DNA of 52,362 bases, taken from contig VMTK01000019.1 of NCBI GenBank assembly GCA_013791585.1, positions 1-52,362 of the forward strand, written 5' to 3'. The stretch is from Candidatus Falkowiibacteriota bacterium (GTDB lineage: Bacteria; Patescibacteriota; Patescibacteriia; Patescibacteriales; VMTK01). Shown one piece after another: positions 32,220 to 39,583 of the stretch; position 1 is the stretch's first letter; the number at the start of each line of letters is the position of its first letter. Under the pieces are notes generated by a model. The model saw only the letters and a program-made list of their open reading frames with translations. It was not told the DNA's origin and did not search any database. Position numbers and translations under genes: made by a program.

Positions 32220-33831
32220 AATTGGTTATGTCAATTGTAAATGAAAAGTTTCTTAACTTTTCAGCATTGAAAACATGGATTTCCTTGTTTTCGTCCAGAA
32301 TGATTATTTTTGTTTTTCTTAGCTGTGTTAAGAATAGTTCAATGTCCTTAAACTCATAGCCAAGCGACTGCGCCACCCACTCAATATCGCGCGTCTCTTC
32401 GCTGCCGTCAGCAAAATAATCATCAAACTCTCGCTCATTTTGCATTCTAACCAGCAAATCAATAATGTTTTGGCCGATTTTTCGCTTAATGTCCGCATCC
32501 GCAAGCTTTTCGTTCATTTCTCTAATTCTATTGCATAGAATCAGAAAAAAATATTTTACTGTTTCCGGTTCGCTTAGCATGTTAAGAAGTATTTTTTTAG
32601 GTATTTTCCTAGCTTCAGTTTCAGAAGATGCGATAACAGTAGCTGTGCGTATGCCGTTGCCAAGGGCGGCCATTTCTCCGAAAATAGAATTTTTAAAAAG
32701 CGCTGCGACGCGAGTGTTGTCAATATAAACTTCAACTTTACCTTTTTCAATAATATAAGCAGTATTTCCCTTGTTGCCTTGTTTGCAGATAATTTGGCCA
32801 GCTTTAAATTTTTCGCGTTTTAATTTTTGTATAAAAAATAAAAGCTTTTTTGGCATGGGAATTGCTTTTTTTGCTTTAACGCGGCTGCAAATATCAGCAT
32901 TGGATTTTACGCAGCTGTTTAGTAAATCAATTCTTTCCATTAATACTTTAGATAGAGACAATGCCTTTTCATGGTCTTTGAGAGCTTCCGAGAAATCGTT
33001 TTTACTTAAAGCTTTGAAAACAGTGCCGGTAATATTCGCGCGGACAGTAGCGGATCGTTTTGTGTTTTTTCCTACAAGAGCCATTTCGCCGATAATACTT
33101 CCGGGTCCAAGCATGGCTATTTTATATTCTGATCCCTTGCCGTGCTTTTTGTAAACGCTAACACTGCCGTTTGTTATAACATAGAATTCATTTCCGATGT
33201 CTCCTTCTTTGCATAAATTTTCATTTTTATTCAATACTATTCTTCTAAAGCTCTCGCCGAACATGGCGAATTCAAGAGATGTTTTCTCATACAAAAAATC
33301 AGACAGCATTTCCTTGGCAGCATACATCGGAACAACATAATTTTTAATTTCATCCGACCAAAATTCTTTGCCAATTCTTTTAAGCCCAAGCTTGTTCATT
33401 ATAGATTCTTGGCTGGAGTTCACAATCGCAACAGCATCTCTTAGGCCGCGCTGGTTTGCCAAAGTAAAAAGAAATCCGAAAAGATTTTTGAGCATCCCCA
33501 GGCTTTTATACCGCACATCTTCGGCTAACATGCCTACGCAATATAAGGGCTTATTATATTTTCGCGTTTCGCGTATTTTATTGATGTCATAATGCCTATC
33601 AATGGGCAGGCCTATCTCGGGAATATCTTCCGTGCAGCGTATTGTTCCTATCGGAATATCGTCTTTAATAGCGATTAAAATAATGCTGTGCGCATCAAAT
33701 TTATCGCTCATCATTCCATCAGGAAAGTCTTCTGGGTTGAATTTGCCATCTCGTTTAACATAAGTATCGTGGCGCAATTTATATACCGCCTCTAAATCCT
33801 CTTTGCTTTTCGCGACTCTTATTTCTATCAT
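32218..33831 (-). CDS. Acyltransferase-like protein with two cyclic-nucleotide-binding domains and a C-terminal helix-turn-helix
   Basis: 537 residues in four parts. Residues 1-180 form a GNAT/LuxI/FeeM-like N-acyltransferase-type domain (LRHDTYVKRDG, IPIGTIRCTED). Domain 1 (about 190-300) is a cNMP-binding fold with phosphate cassette GEMALVGKNTKRSATV. Domain 2 (about 335-455) has FGEMAALGNGIRTATV, with the Glu, Arg and Thr typical of cAMP-binding cassettes. The C terminus (about 480-530, RDIEWVAQSLGYEFKDIELFL) resembles a Crp-type winged helix. It is likely an acyltransferase, or a regulator, controlled by cyclic nucleotide. A putative cyclase is encoded two genes upstream. A promoter-like TTGACA and a poly-G leader precede it. 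Confidence 0.78.
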   Translation of the reverse strand: MIEIRVAKSKEDLEAVYKLRHDTYVKRDGKFNPEDFPDGMMSDKFDAHSIILIAIKDDIPIGTIRCTEDIPEIGLPIDRHYDINKIRETRKYNKPLYCVGMLAEDVRYKSLGMLKNLFGFLFTLANQRGLRDAVAIVNSSQESIMNKLGLKRIGKEFWSDEIKNYVVPMYAAKEMLSDFLYEKTSLEFAMFGESFRRIVLNKNENLCKEGDIGNEFYVITNGSVSVYKKHGKGSEYKIAMLGPGSIIGEMALVGKNTKRSATVRANITGTVFKALSKNDFSEALKDHEKALSLSKVLMERIDLLNSCVKSNADICSRVKAKKAIPMPKKLLFFIQKLKREKFKAGQIICKQGNKGNTAYIIEKGKVEVYIDNTRVAALFKNSIFGEMAALGNGIRTATVIASSETEARKIPKKILLNMLSEPETVKYFFLILCNRIREMNEKLADADIKRKIGQNIIDLLVRMQNEREFDDYFADGSEETRDIEWVAQSLGYEFKDIELFLTQLRKTKIIILDENKEIHVFNAEKLRNFSFTIDITN

Positions 33832-33920
33832 TTTTGTTCACCCCCCCTTTTTTTTATTTTGTTTTCAATGTGCGTCCTCCTTGATAGCTATAAGTTAATC
33901 CTTGGCAATGCATTTGTCAA
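33832..33920 (-). promoter_or_regulatory. Leader with TTGACA box and poly-G tract
   Basis: On the minus strand, TTGACA (33920-33915) is followed by weak -10 candidates, then GGAGG, a four-codon frame TTG-AAA-ACA-AAA-TAA, and a GGGGGGGTGA tract ahead of the ATG at 33831. The tract and the preceding TTGAAAACA resemble the leader of the gene at 37627 (ATGAAGACA ... GGGGGGGGTGA). Confidence 0.55.
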
Positions 33921-35594
33921 TTATATTTCCAATATTTCGCAGTTATGCTTTTTGCCGTATTTTTTCAAATCTTTTTCAGGGTTGACCAATGTTTTGTATT
34001 TTACCAGTTTTAACATCGGCAGATCGTCATAGTCATGGCCGTAGGCGAAACTTTGGCCTAATTCAAATTTTAGAATTTTTTTTAATTCCAAGACCTGCTT
34101 GCTTTTTTCATTGTTCATGTATTTTTTAATCAGCTTGCCGGTGTATTTTAGCTTTTTTTCTTCCAAATATAAAGACACCCAGTAATCCGCGCCTACATAG
34201 TCGGCGAAGCATTTTGCCAGCGGCGCGACCATGTGCGTTATCAAGATGATTTTATGCCCCTTTTCCTTATGGTCTTTTATGATTGCCCGCATTTTTTCAT
34301 AAACATTGTATTTTAAGTTTTTGTTGAAAATCAGTTTATTTAATCTATACAATTTATCCGCCCTCCAGCCCTTTAATATTAAAATTGAATAATTAAACGA
34401 ATCAAAATAAGAAATAATTTTGCATTTTGACAACATGTAATAATAAAATACCGCGAGCAAATATTTTATTTCTATACTGCCTCTTTTCCATGAATAATAG
34501 ATGAAATCTTTTTGGGCGTTTCCGTCATATAACGTATTGTCAATATTAAACAAGACAGCTGTTTTTTCCGGCGATTTTTCATCATAGCCAAGCGAATAAT
34601 ATTTTTTTAGCAGCAAGCTCCTTACTTCTTTTTTTAATTTTTCCGATGTTTTTTTAATAGTTGATTTATTGTTTTTATAATATTCAACTAAATCAATCGG
34701 TTCGCCAAAAATCACTTTTATTGTGCCGGGAAGAAAAGTGAATTTGCTTAAAGTTATTTTGTCCGTCCCGATAATCCCTATCGGTGTTATTTTCTTGTCG
34801 GCGGCCAATGCTATCCTGGCGGCTCCGGTATGGAAATAAAGCAATTTATGCTGGGGAGAAATATGGCCTTCAGGGAAAATAAGGATTGAATGCCCGCTTT
34901 TTAATTCTTTGATGGCCTTTTTAATCGCTTGATGCGGCTCGTAGGATGTTCGGTATTTTTCTTTTTCTATATCGCTTCTCTGCACATCAATATATTCCAT
35001 TTTGCCAAACCAATAAGAATAGGGGAAAGGGAAATATTTTACCGGAGCCATCAAGGGAGTAATATCGGGGCCCAGCAGATAAATTAAAATAAAGCCGTCT
35101 ATCCCGCTTAAATGGTTTGCGATGTAAATCATTGGTTTTTTATTGGAAATTTTTTTCATTCCCTCAACCTTGATTTTTAATCCGGATAAATAAAAATACC
35201 AGCCAATGTTGAATATCGCGGCCTTTCTCCATAAAAATTTTCTTGACTTCTTTTTTACCGGCAAGCAGAATATTTCAATAATCGGGATTAAAACAATATT
35301 GCAAAAAATAAATAACGAAGTTACCGAGCAATTTTTGCATTTTTTAAATAAAATATATTCCCGCTCGGCAGCTGATTCGCTTGCTTGATGTTTTTCAGCG
35401 GAAAACAAGCCATGCAGCTTTTTTCTTCGTTTATTTTTTAAAAATTTACCCCGCGCAAAAAATGCCTCTGACGAAGCCCCGTACCAAAAACTTTTGGTGC
35501 TGGGCGAAGTCGGATGGTTAAATAATTTGCCGCGGTCGGCGGTATAATGCCACTGGCAAGCAACACCTTTTGCGCGGGGTTTATGTTTAATCAT
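33921..35594 (-). CDS. PlsC-type acyltransferase fused to a HAD-like domain, with palindromic element at its N terminus
   Basis: About 557 residues. The acyltransferase part has NHLSGID (NHx4D) near residue 158 and FPEGHIS near residue 240; it should acylate a lysophosphatidate-like or other acceptor at the membrane. The C-terminal part (from about residue 350) is HAD-like with ITHM and GHDYDDLPML, but the first motif reads FNIDNTLYDG: the usual Asp nucleophile is Asn. The ATG at 35594 overlaps the cyclase stop (ATGATTAA), indicating coupling. Codons 6-50 are a 131-base element plus a 4-base duplication; joining around it restores MIKHKFLKNKRRKK, so the original gene is still readable. The frame also extends to 35633. 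Confidence 0.8.
   Translation of the reverse strand: MIKHKPRAKGVACQWHYTADRGKLFNHPTSPSTKSFWYGASSEAFFARGKFLKNKRRKKLHGLFSAEKHQASESAAEREYILFKKCKNCSVTSLFIFCNIVLIPIIEIFCLPVKKKSRKFLWRKAAIFNIGWYFYLSGLKIKVEGMKKISNKKPMIYIANHLSGIDGFILIYLLGPDITPLMAPVKYFPFPYSYWFGKMEYIDVQRSDIEKEKYRTSYEPHQAIKKAIKELKSGHSILIFPEGHISPQHKLLYFHTGAARIALAADKKITPIGIIGTDKITLSKFTFLPGTIKVIFGEPIDLVEYYKNNKSTIKKTSEKLKKEVRSLLLKKYYSLGYDEKSPEKTAVLFNIDNTLYDGNAQKDFIYYSWKRGSIEIKYLLAVFYYYMLSKCKIISYFDSFNYSILILKGWRADKLYRLNKLIFNKNLKYNVYEKMRAIIKDHKEKGHKIILITHMVAPLAKCFADYVGADYWVSLYLEEKKLKYTGKLIKKYMNNEKSKQVLELKKILKFELGQSFAYGHDYDDLPMLKLVKYKTLVNPEKDLKKYGKKHNCEILEI
35449..35579. mobile_element. 131-base CCCCGCGC-ended palindromic element at the start of the PlsC-HAD gene
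   Basis: Copy 2 of the 131-base family, flanked by the exact 4-base duplication TTTA (35445-35448 and 35580-35583). It lies in the opposite translational sense to copy 1: the host reads the reverse strand (RAKGVACQWHYTADRGKLF ... SEAFFARG). The opposite strand of copy 1 also has an open frame of the same kind. Confidence 0.92.
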
Positions 35595-37416
35595 ATTTAT
35601 TATTTTTCGCGACAACTTCTCCCACAATATCAATATGGAGGTAATCCCTAATCGCTATGTTATGTTTTTTTAAATCAATGATTTTTACTCCATAGTTTGG
35701 ATTGCCGCGGCTGCCCGCGAAATTAGCGGCGGCAGGCCCGAGAAAAATTCCGTTTTTTCCTCCTCGGCCTTCTTTTATCAGTATTTCTTTCGCCAGCTCC
35801 TCAATTCTTTTCGCGATGTTGATTGAATGGCCGTCAGTGTCAAATATTCTTAGGGTGCCAAGATCAATTTCTTGTTCAAGGTTTTCAATATCCTGTTCGT
35901 ATGCTTCTCCAATTTCAACTTGCCCGGTTTCTATGCCAATCCTAATATAAAAATTATCAAAGATTTGTTTGTTTGCCTGTTCGTTTTTTATGCGGTTAAT
36001 TTCATTAATTAATTTTAAGCTGAAATCTATCGCTGTTTCAATGTGGCGGTTGTCTTGATCATCTTTAAAATAATTATACGCGCCGAAAACTATATAGCAG
36101 CCGTCGCCCATCATTTTGTTTAGCCAGCCCCATTCGCCGGCCGTATCTCGCAGGCATTTTTTAATCAATTTTAATAGTATATTTTTGCCTTTCCTAAACG
36201 CTTCATCCCCGATATTTTTTCTTAATTTCGTTGACTGGTGAATATCCAGAAAAATATTCGTTACCGATATATTTTTAAACGGTATTAAGCCGATTTTGGC
36301 GCGCTTTATAAAATTCGGATGGATATAATTTTTTAGCAGCAGCTGATAAAATTCCTTTTCCATTTTTTGCCGCTCCGCCCTTTGCTTAACAGCTTCCTGC
36401 TCCTTGGCCAAGCGCTCTTGTATCAATTTGGCGTAGCCGCGGCTAAGAGGGGATATGCGGCTCATTTTTGAATGTAAAATCCTGGAGGCGGACTTTAGAT
36501 AGTTTAATTTATCCCATGATATGACAGTTATAAAATACGGCGCGTTGTAAAGTTCGCCCTCTTTTAAAACAAGATATTTATTATCCATGTAAATATTTTT
36601 TTTGATTCTCCATGCCCAATTGCCGCCGTCTTTATTGTAAGGCCGGATTTTTCCAAGATAAAAATAATCCTTATTGATTTTTTCTTCAATTAAAATTACT
36701 TTTTCTGCGATTATTTCATCGTCAAGGAAAAAAAATTTTTCTTCTTCCCGGCATTTTTGCTTTATATGCTTGAATTTTTCTTCAATCAGCAGCTGTAAAT
36801 CATATTCTTTCAATATGGTGGAAATCTTTCCTTCGTTCACTTCAAACAAATCAAGTATTGAGTTAAAAATTCCTTCAATATGCATTTCAGACACGAAGTC
36901 AAACACCGGGTTGATATTTTCTTTGAATTTTATTTTTATAACGCATTTGCCGTTGCGGCCTTGCACAAAAGACATGTCTTTTGTATTATTAAAGAAGTGG
37001 TTCAAGGAGCTGATTTGCTTAAAAATATTCGCCGGGCCAAAGAAAAAAGCGCCTAAATTCTGCAAAGCCGCTTCTTTGAATTCTTGCAGTTTGTATTCTT
37101 TTTGGTATTGAGTCAGCAGCGAGCCGACTATCTTGGGCAGTTCAAAGTTATTCGTGATTTTTATCGCTTTTTCCACAATATCAACATAGTCTTCCAATGC
37201 GCACCATTCATCTTTGTTCAGGAAAAATTTTTCTTCTTGCTTGTCTTTAAATAAATAATGGCAAGGATTGCTTTTTTCATTGCCATGGTATAAGTTTTTT
37301 AAATAGTAGTAATATAAGATGACATTTTTATTTGACACCAATGCCTGCCGCGTTTCTTCCGAGAAGCAGTTGCCGCGGCGCTCTTTAAAATTGATTTTGC
37401 TATTTAAATTATGCAT
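35587..37416 (-). CDS. Class III nucleotide cyclase (putative adenylate cyclase)
   Basis: 609 residues. The first 380 residues are helical and charged and are not recognised. The catalytic domain (about 385-590) has both metal-binding Asp residues (NIFLDIHQST and MMGDGCYIVF), the base-recognition Lys in LNKMMGDG, an Asp in FDTDGHSINIAKR consistent with adenine preference, and the transition-state Asn and Arg in the same segment (N-x3-R). It should make cAMP from ATP. No membrane segment is visible, so it is probably cytosolic and regulated by its N-terminal part. The downstream PlsC-HAD gene overlaps its stop codon and the cNMP-binding gene follows. Confidence 0.85.
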   Translation of the reverse strand: MHNLNSKINFKERRGNCFSEETRQALVSNKNVILYYYYLKNLYHGNEKSNPCHYLFKDKQEEKFFLNKDEWCALEDYVDIVEKAIKITNNFELPKIVGSLLTQYQKEYKLQEFKEAALQNLGAFFFGPANIFKQISSLNHFFNNTKDMSFVQGRNGKCVIKIKFKENINPVFDFVSEMHIEGIFNSILDLFEVNEGKISTILKEYDLQLLIEEKFKHIKQKCREEEKFFFLDDEIIAEKVILIEEKINKDYFYLGKIRPYNKDGGNWAWRIKKNIYMDNKYLVLKEGELYNAPYFITVISWDKLNYLKSASRILHSKMSRISPLSRGYAKLIQERLAKEQEAVKQRAERQKMEKEFYQLLLKNYIHPNFIKRAKIGLIPFKNISVTNIFLDIHQSTKLRKNIGDEAFRKGKNILLKLIKKCLRDTAGEWGWLNKMMGDGCYIVFGAYNYFKDDQDNRHIETAIDFSLKLINEINRIKNEQANKQIFDNFYIRIGIETGQVEIGEAYEQDIENLEQEIDLGTLRIFDTDGHSINIAKRIEELAKEILIKEGRGGKNGIFLGPAAANFAGSRGNPNYGVKIIDLKKHNIAIRDYLHIDIVGEVVAKNNKYD

Positions 37417-37626
37417 AATTTAAGCTAAATTTGACAAAATCACATTTTTCATCTTTAGTTGTGTATAAAATATTTTTTCACTAATTTCACCGCTATTTGA
37501 TATTTGTATTATATAGCAAATAATAAAATTTAACAACTTAACGCGATTAAAACGATTTGGATAAAAAAAGCGGGCAAACTTTGGTTAAGTTTGCCCGGAT
37601 GTATGTTAATTTATATTTATCTATAC
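37417..37626. terminator. Gap with intrinsic terminator for the 37627 gene
   Basis: On the minus strand, the arms CGGGCAAACTT and AAGTTTGCCCG (37571-37597) are followed by seven Ts (37563-37569), ending the transcript of the gene above. The remaining 140 bases must hold the cyclase promoter; none is clear. Confidence 0.8.
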
Positions 37627-38184
37627 TTAATTAAAAACAACCGTGTTATTAATTAAGTATAGTTTTGGATCTTCCTTGATGTAAAAGCACCTGCTTTGTT
37701 CAGGCACTTTTTCTAAGTCTGCCTTGGCATTAATTTTCAGTAAAGAATTTTTGCCGAGAATGAATTGGACTATTCTCAGCAAACAGTCTCTGGTTTCTAT
37801 GAAGAAGTTATAGTCCTTATATTCAGGAGCATTGAAAAATTCAACCATTGAATTTATCAATATTGTTGTTATTCTTGCCCCAAACTTTGGTTTATTAAGT
37901 ACTTCTTTAGTGAAAGAAAACCTGCCAATTTCAGCGGCTGACTTATCTACATGGCAAGAGTAGATTGTTTCAAAAGCGAGATTTTCCTTGTCGGATTCTT
38001 TTTTGATTGCAGCCGCCATAGTGGCTATTATTTTGTTGTCTTTAATGACAACAAAATAAATATCCGGCAGTCCCGCGAATTCTTTGTCTTTTTCCAAATA
38101 TTCTTTTTTCCAATAATGACTTTTGCAAAAGCTATTTGCATCGGTAAATAATTTTTCCCCTTTGTAAGTTATTTCTACTTTCAT
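37627..38184 (-). CDS. Putative N-acyltransferase (LuxI/thermostable-hemolysin-like fold)
   Basis: 185 residues, probably GNAT-like, with FVVIKDNKIIATMAAAI and a HVDKSAAEIGRFSF segment that resembles the E-(I/L)-x-R-F pattern of LuxI- and thermostable-hemolysin-type proteins. Assignment is by eye and moderate. It forms a separate transcript (promoter and terminator visible). Its leader shares an unusual poly-G sequence with the gene at 32218, which also has an acyltransferase-like domain, so the two may be co-regulated. Confidence 0.5.
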   Translation of the reverse strand: MKVEITYKGEKLFTDANSFCKSHYWKKEYLEKDKEFAGLPDIYFVVIKDNKIIATMAAAIKKESDKENLAFETIYSCHVDKSAAEIGRFSFTKEVLNKPKFGARITTILINSMVEFFNAPEYKDYNFFIETRDCLLRIVQFILGKNSLLKINAKADLEKVPEQSRCFYIKEDPKLYLINNTVVFN

Positions 38185-38395
38185 GGCTCACCCCCCCCTC
38201 TTTCTGTCTTCATTAGACAAATCTTTTATAGATTGGCCCTTGAAGCAAAAAGATTGGCAAGAGCCAACCCGTTAATTTTTTAATGAACTTTGAATTGGAT
38301 TACAATTTATCATAGTATCTTAACATACTAATTATCTTTGTCAATAGCTAATTTTTAAGCTAATTTTAGCAAGATTATAAGAAAATTAGAAAAAA
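38185..38395 (-). promoter_or_regulatory. Promoter and poly-G leader of the 37627 gene
   Basis: On the minus strand, TTGACA (38344-38339) and TAAGAT (38322-38317) are 16 bases apart. The leader contains a ten-codon frame starting ATG-AAG-ACA, running through G8 and ending in TGA that overlaps the gene's ATG (ATGA). Slippage in the G tract would alter this overlap. The plus-strand dus gene begins at the other end; its promoter is not clear. Confidence 0.6.
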
Positions 38396-39415
38396 ATGAA
38401 AAATAATTTCTGGGAAAAATTAAAAAAAAGCAATAAATTGATATACGCTTTAGCGCCTATGGCAGGCATAACTGACAGCGCGTTCAGGCAGATTTGCAAG
38501 GAATTCGGCGCTGATGTTGTCTACAGCGAAATGGCTAGCGCTACCGCTTTGGCTTATAATCCTAAAAAAACATTAGAAATGCTGCAGTCCAGCAAAAAAG
38601 AAGCGCCTTATATTATTCAATTATTCGGCAACAACCCAAAACATTTTGAAATCGCAACAAAACTTATTACGAAAAAAAAATTAATATCCGATATCCGAAG
38701 TCCGATATCCGAAGTCCGAAATGGCATTGACATAAATTTCGGCTGTCCGGTTAAAAAAGTTATTAAGCAAGGAGCCGGCGCCGCATTGATGCAGGATTTA
38801 AAATTATCTAAAGAAGTGATAAAAAGCGTATTGAATAATACTGATTTGCCAATATCAATAAAATTGCGCGGTAAATCCGGAAACATTGATTGTTTGCAAT
38901 TTTTAAATTATATGAAAGATTTGCCAATCAGCGCTGTTATGATCCATGGCAGAACATTTGCGCAGGGTTTTTCAGGGCCGGTTGATACGGAAATAATAAA
39001 AAAAGCCCGTAATTATTTTAACGGGATTATTTTGGCAAATGGGGGAGTTGGAACCCTCACCCCCAGCCACTCTCCCCAAAATGCGTTGCGGGAGAGGGGA
39101 GTTAAGGAATATGCTGAATGTTTGCTTAAAGAAACTGGCGCGGACGGAATCGGCATTGCGCGGGGAGCGCTGGGCAAGCCATGGATATTTAGCGAAGTTA
39201 GAAGTAAGAAGTTAGAAGTAAGAAGTAATGATGAAATATTTAGAGTTGCTTTAAAGCATGCGAAGCTGGCGGAGAAATTAAAGGGCAGGCAGGGGATTAT
39301 TGAAATGCGAAAGCATTTATGCTGGTATGTTCATGGTTTGCCTGGCGCCAGAGAGATGCGGCAGAGATTAGTTAAAGTTGAGACGATTAAAGATATAGAG
39401 AAGATATTAAAGTAA
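38396..39415 (+). CDS. dus: tRNA-dihydrouridine synthase with three translated repeat insertions
   Basis: 339 residues, FMN-dependent TIM barrel. APMAGITDSAFRQICKEFGAD, the catalytic Cys in INFGCPVKKVIKQGAG, KLRGKSG, IHGRTFAQGFSGP and GIGIARGALGKPWIF are all diagnostic. It reduces specific uridines of tRNA to dihydrouridine. Insertions: LISDIRSPISEVRNG (38682-38714), TLTPSHSPQNALRERG (39050-39100) and SEVRSKKLEVRS (39197-39228), each from a repeat family seen elsewhere in the window. The stop codon lies in the left 4-base duplication of a palindromic element (39417-39547). Confidence 0.9.
   Translation: MKNNFWEKLKKSNKLIYALAPMAGITDSAFRQICKEFGADVVYSEMASATALAYNPKKTLEMLQSSKKEAPYIIQLFGNNPKHFEIATKLITKKKLISDIRSPISEVRNGIDINFGCPVKKVIKQGAGAALMQDLKLSKEVIKSVLNNTDLPISIKLRGKSGNIDCLQFLNYMKDLPISAVMIHGRTFAQGFSGPVDTEIIKKARNYFNGIILANGGVGTLTPSHSPQNALRERGVKEYAECLLKETGADGIGIARGALGKPWIFSEVRSKKLEVRSNDEIFRVALKHAKLAEKLKGRQGIIEMRKHLCWYVHGLPGAREMRQRLVKVETIKDIEKILK
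39050..39100. repeat. CACCCCCAGCCACTCTCCCC palindrome in dus
   Basis: Arms ACTCTCCCC and GGGAGAGGGGAGT. Same family as the cysS and 4858-4906 copies. Translated as LTPSHSPQNALRERG. Confidence 0.75.
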
Positions 39416-39416
39416 A

Positions 39417-39547
39417 CCCCGCGCAAAAGGTGTCGCCAGTCGGTGGCATTATACCACCGACTGCGACAGATTATCTAACCATCCGACTTCGCCCGGCACC
39501 AAAAATTTTTGGTGCCGGGCTTCGTCAGAGGCATTTTTTGCGCGGGG
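39417..39547. mobile_element. 131-base CCCCGCGC-ended palindromic element downstream of dus
   Basis: Copy 3 of the 131-base family, in inverse orientation to copies 1 and 2. It is flanked by the exact duplication TAAA (39413-39416 and 39548-39551). The left duplication includes the dus stop codon, so insertion did not extend dus. Confidence 0.92.
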
Positions 39548-39583
39548 TAAAAAATAAAATTTGCTACGCTATATAGTATATAT

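Noticed and set aside
32771-33154. 127-codon plus-strand open frame within the cNMP-binding protein gene
   Set aside because: It is the shadow of a gene with clear domain motifs on the other strand.
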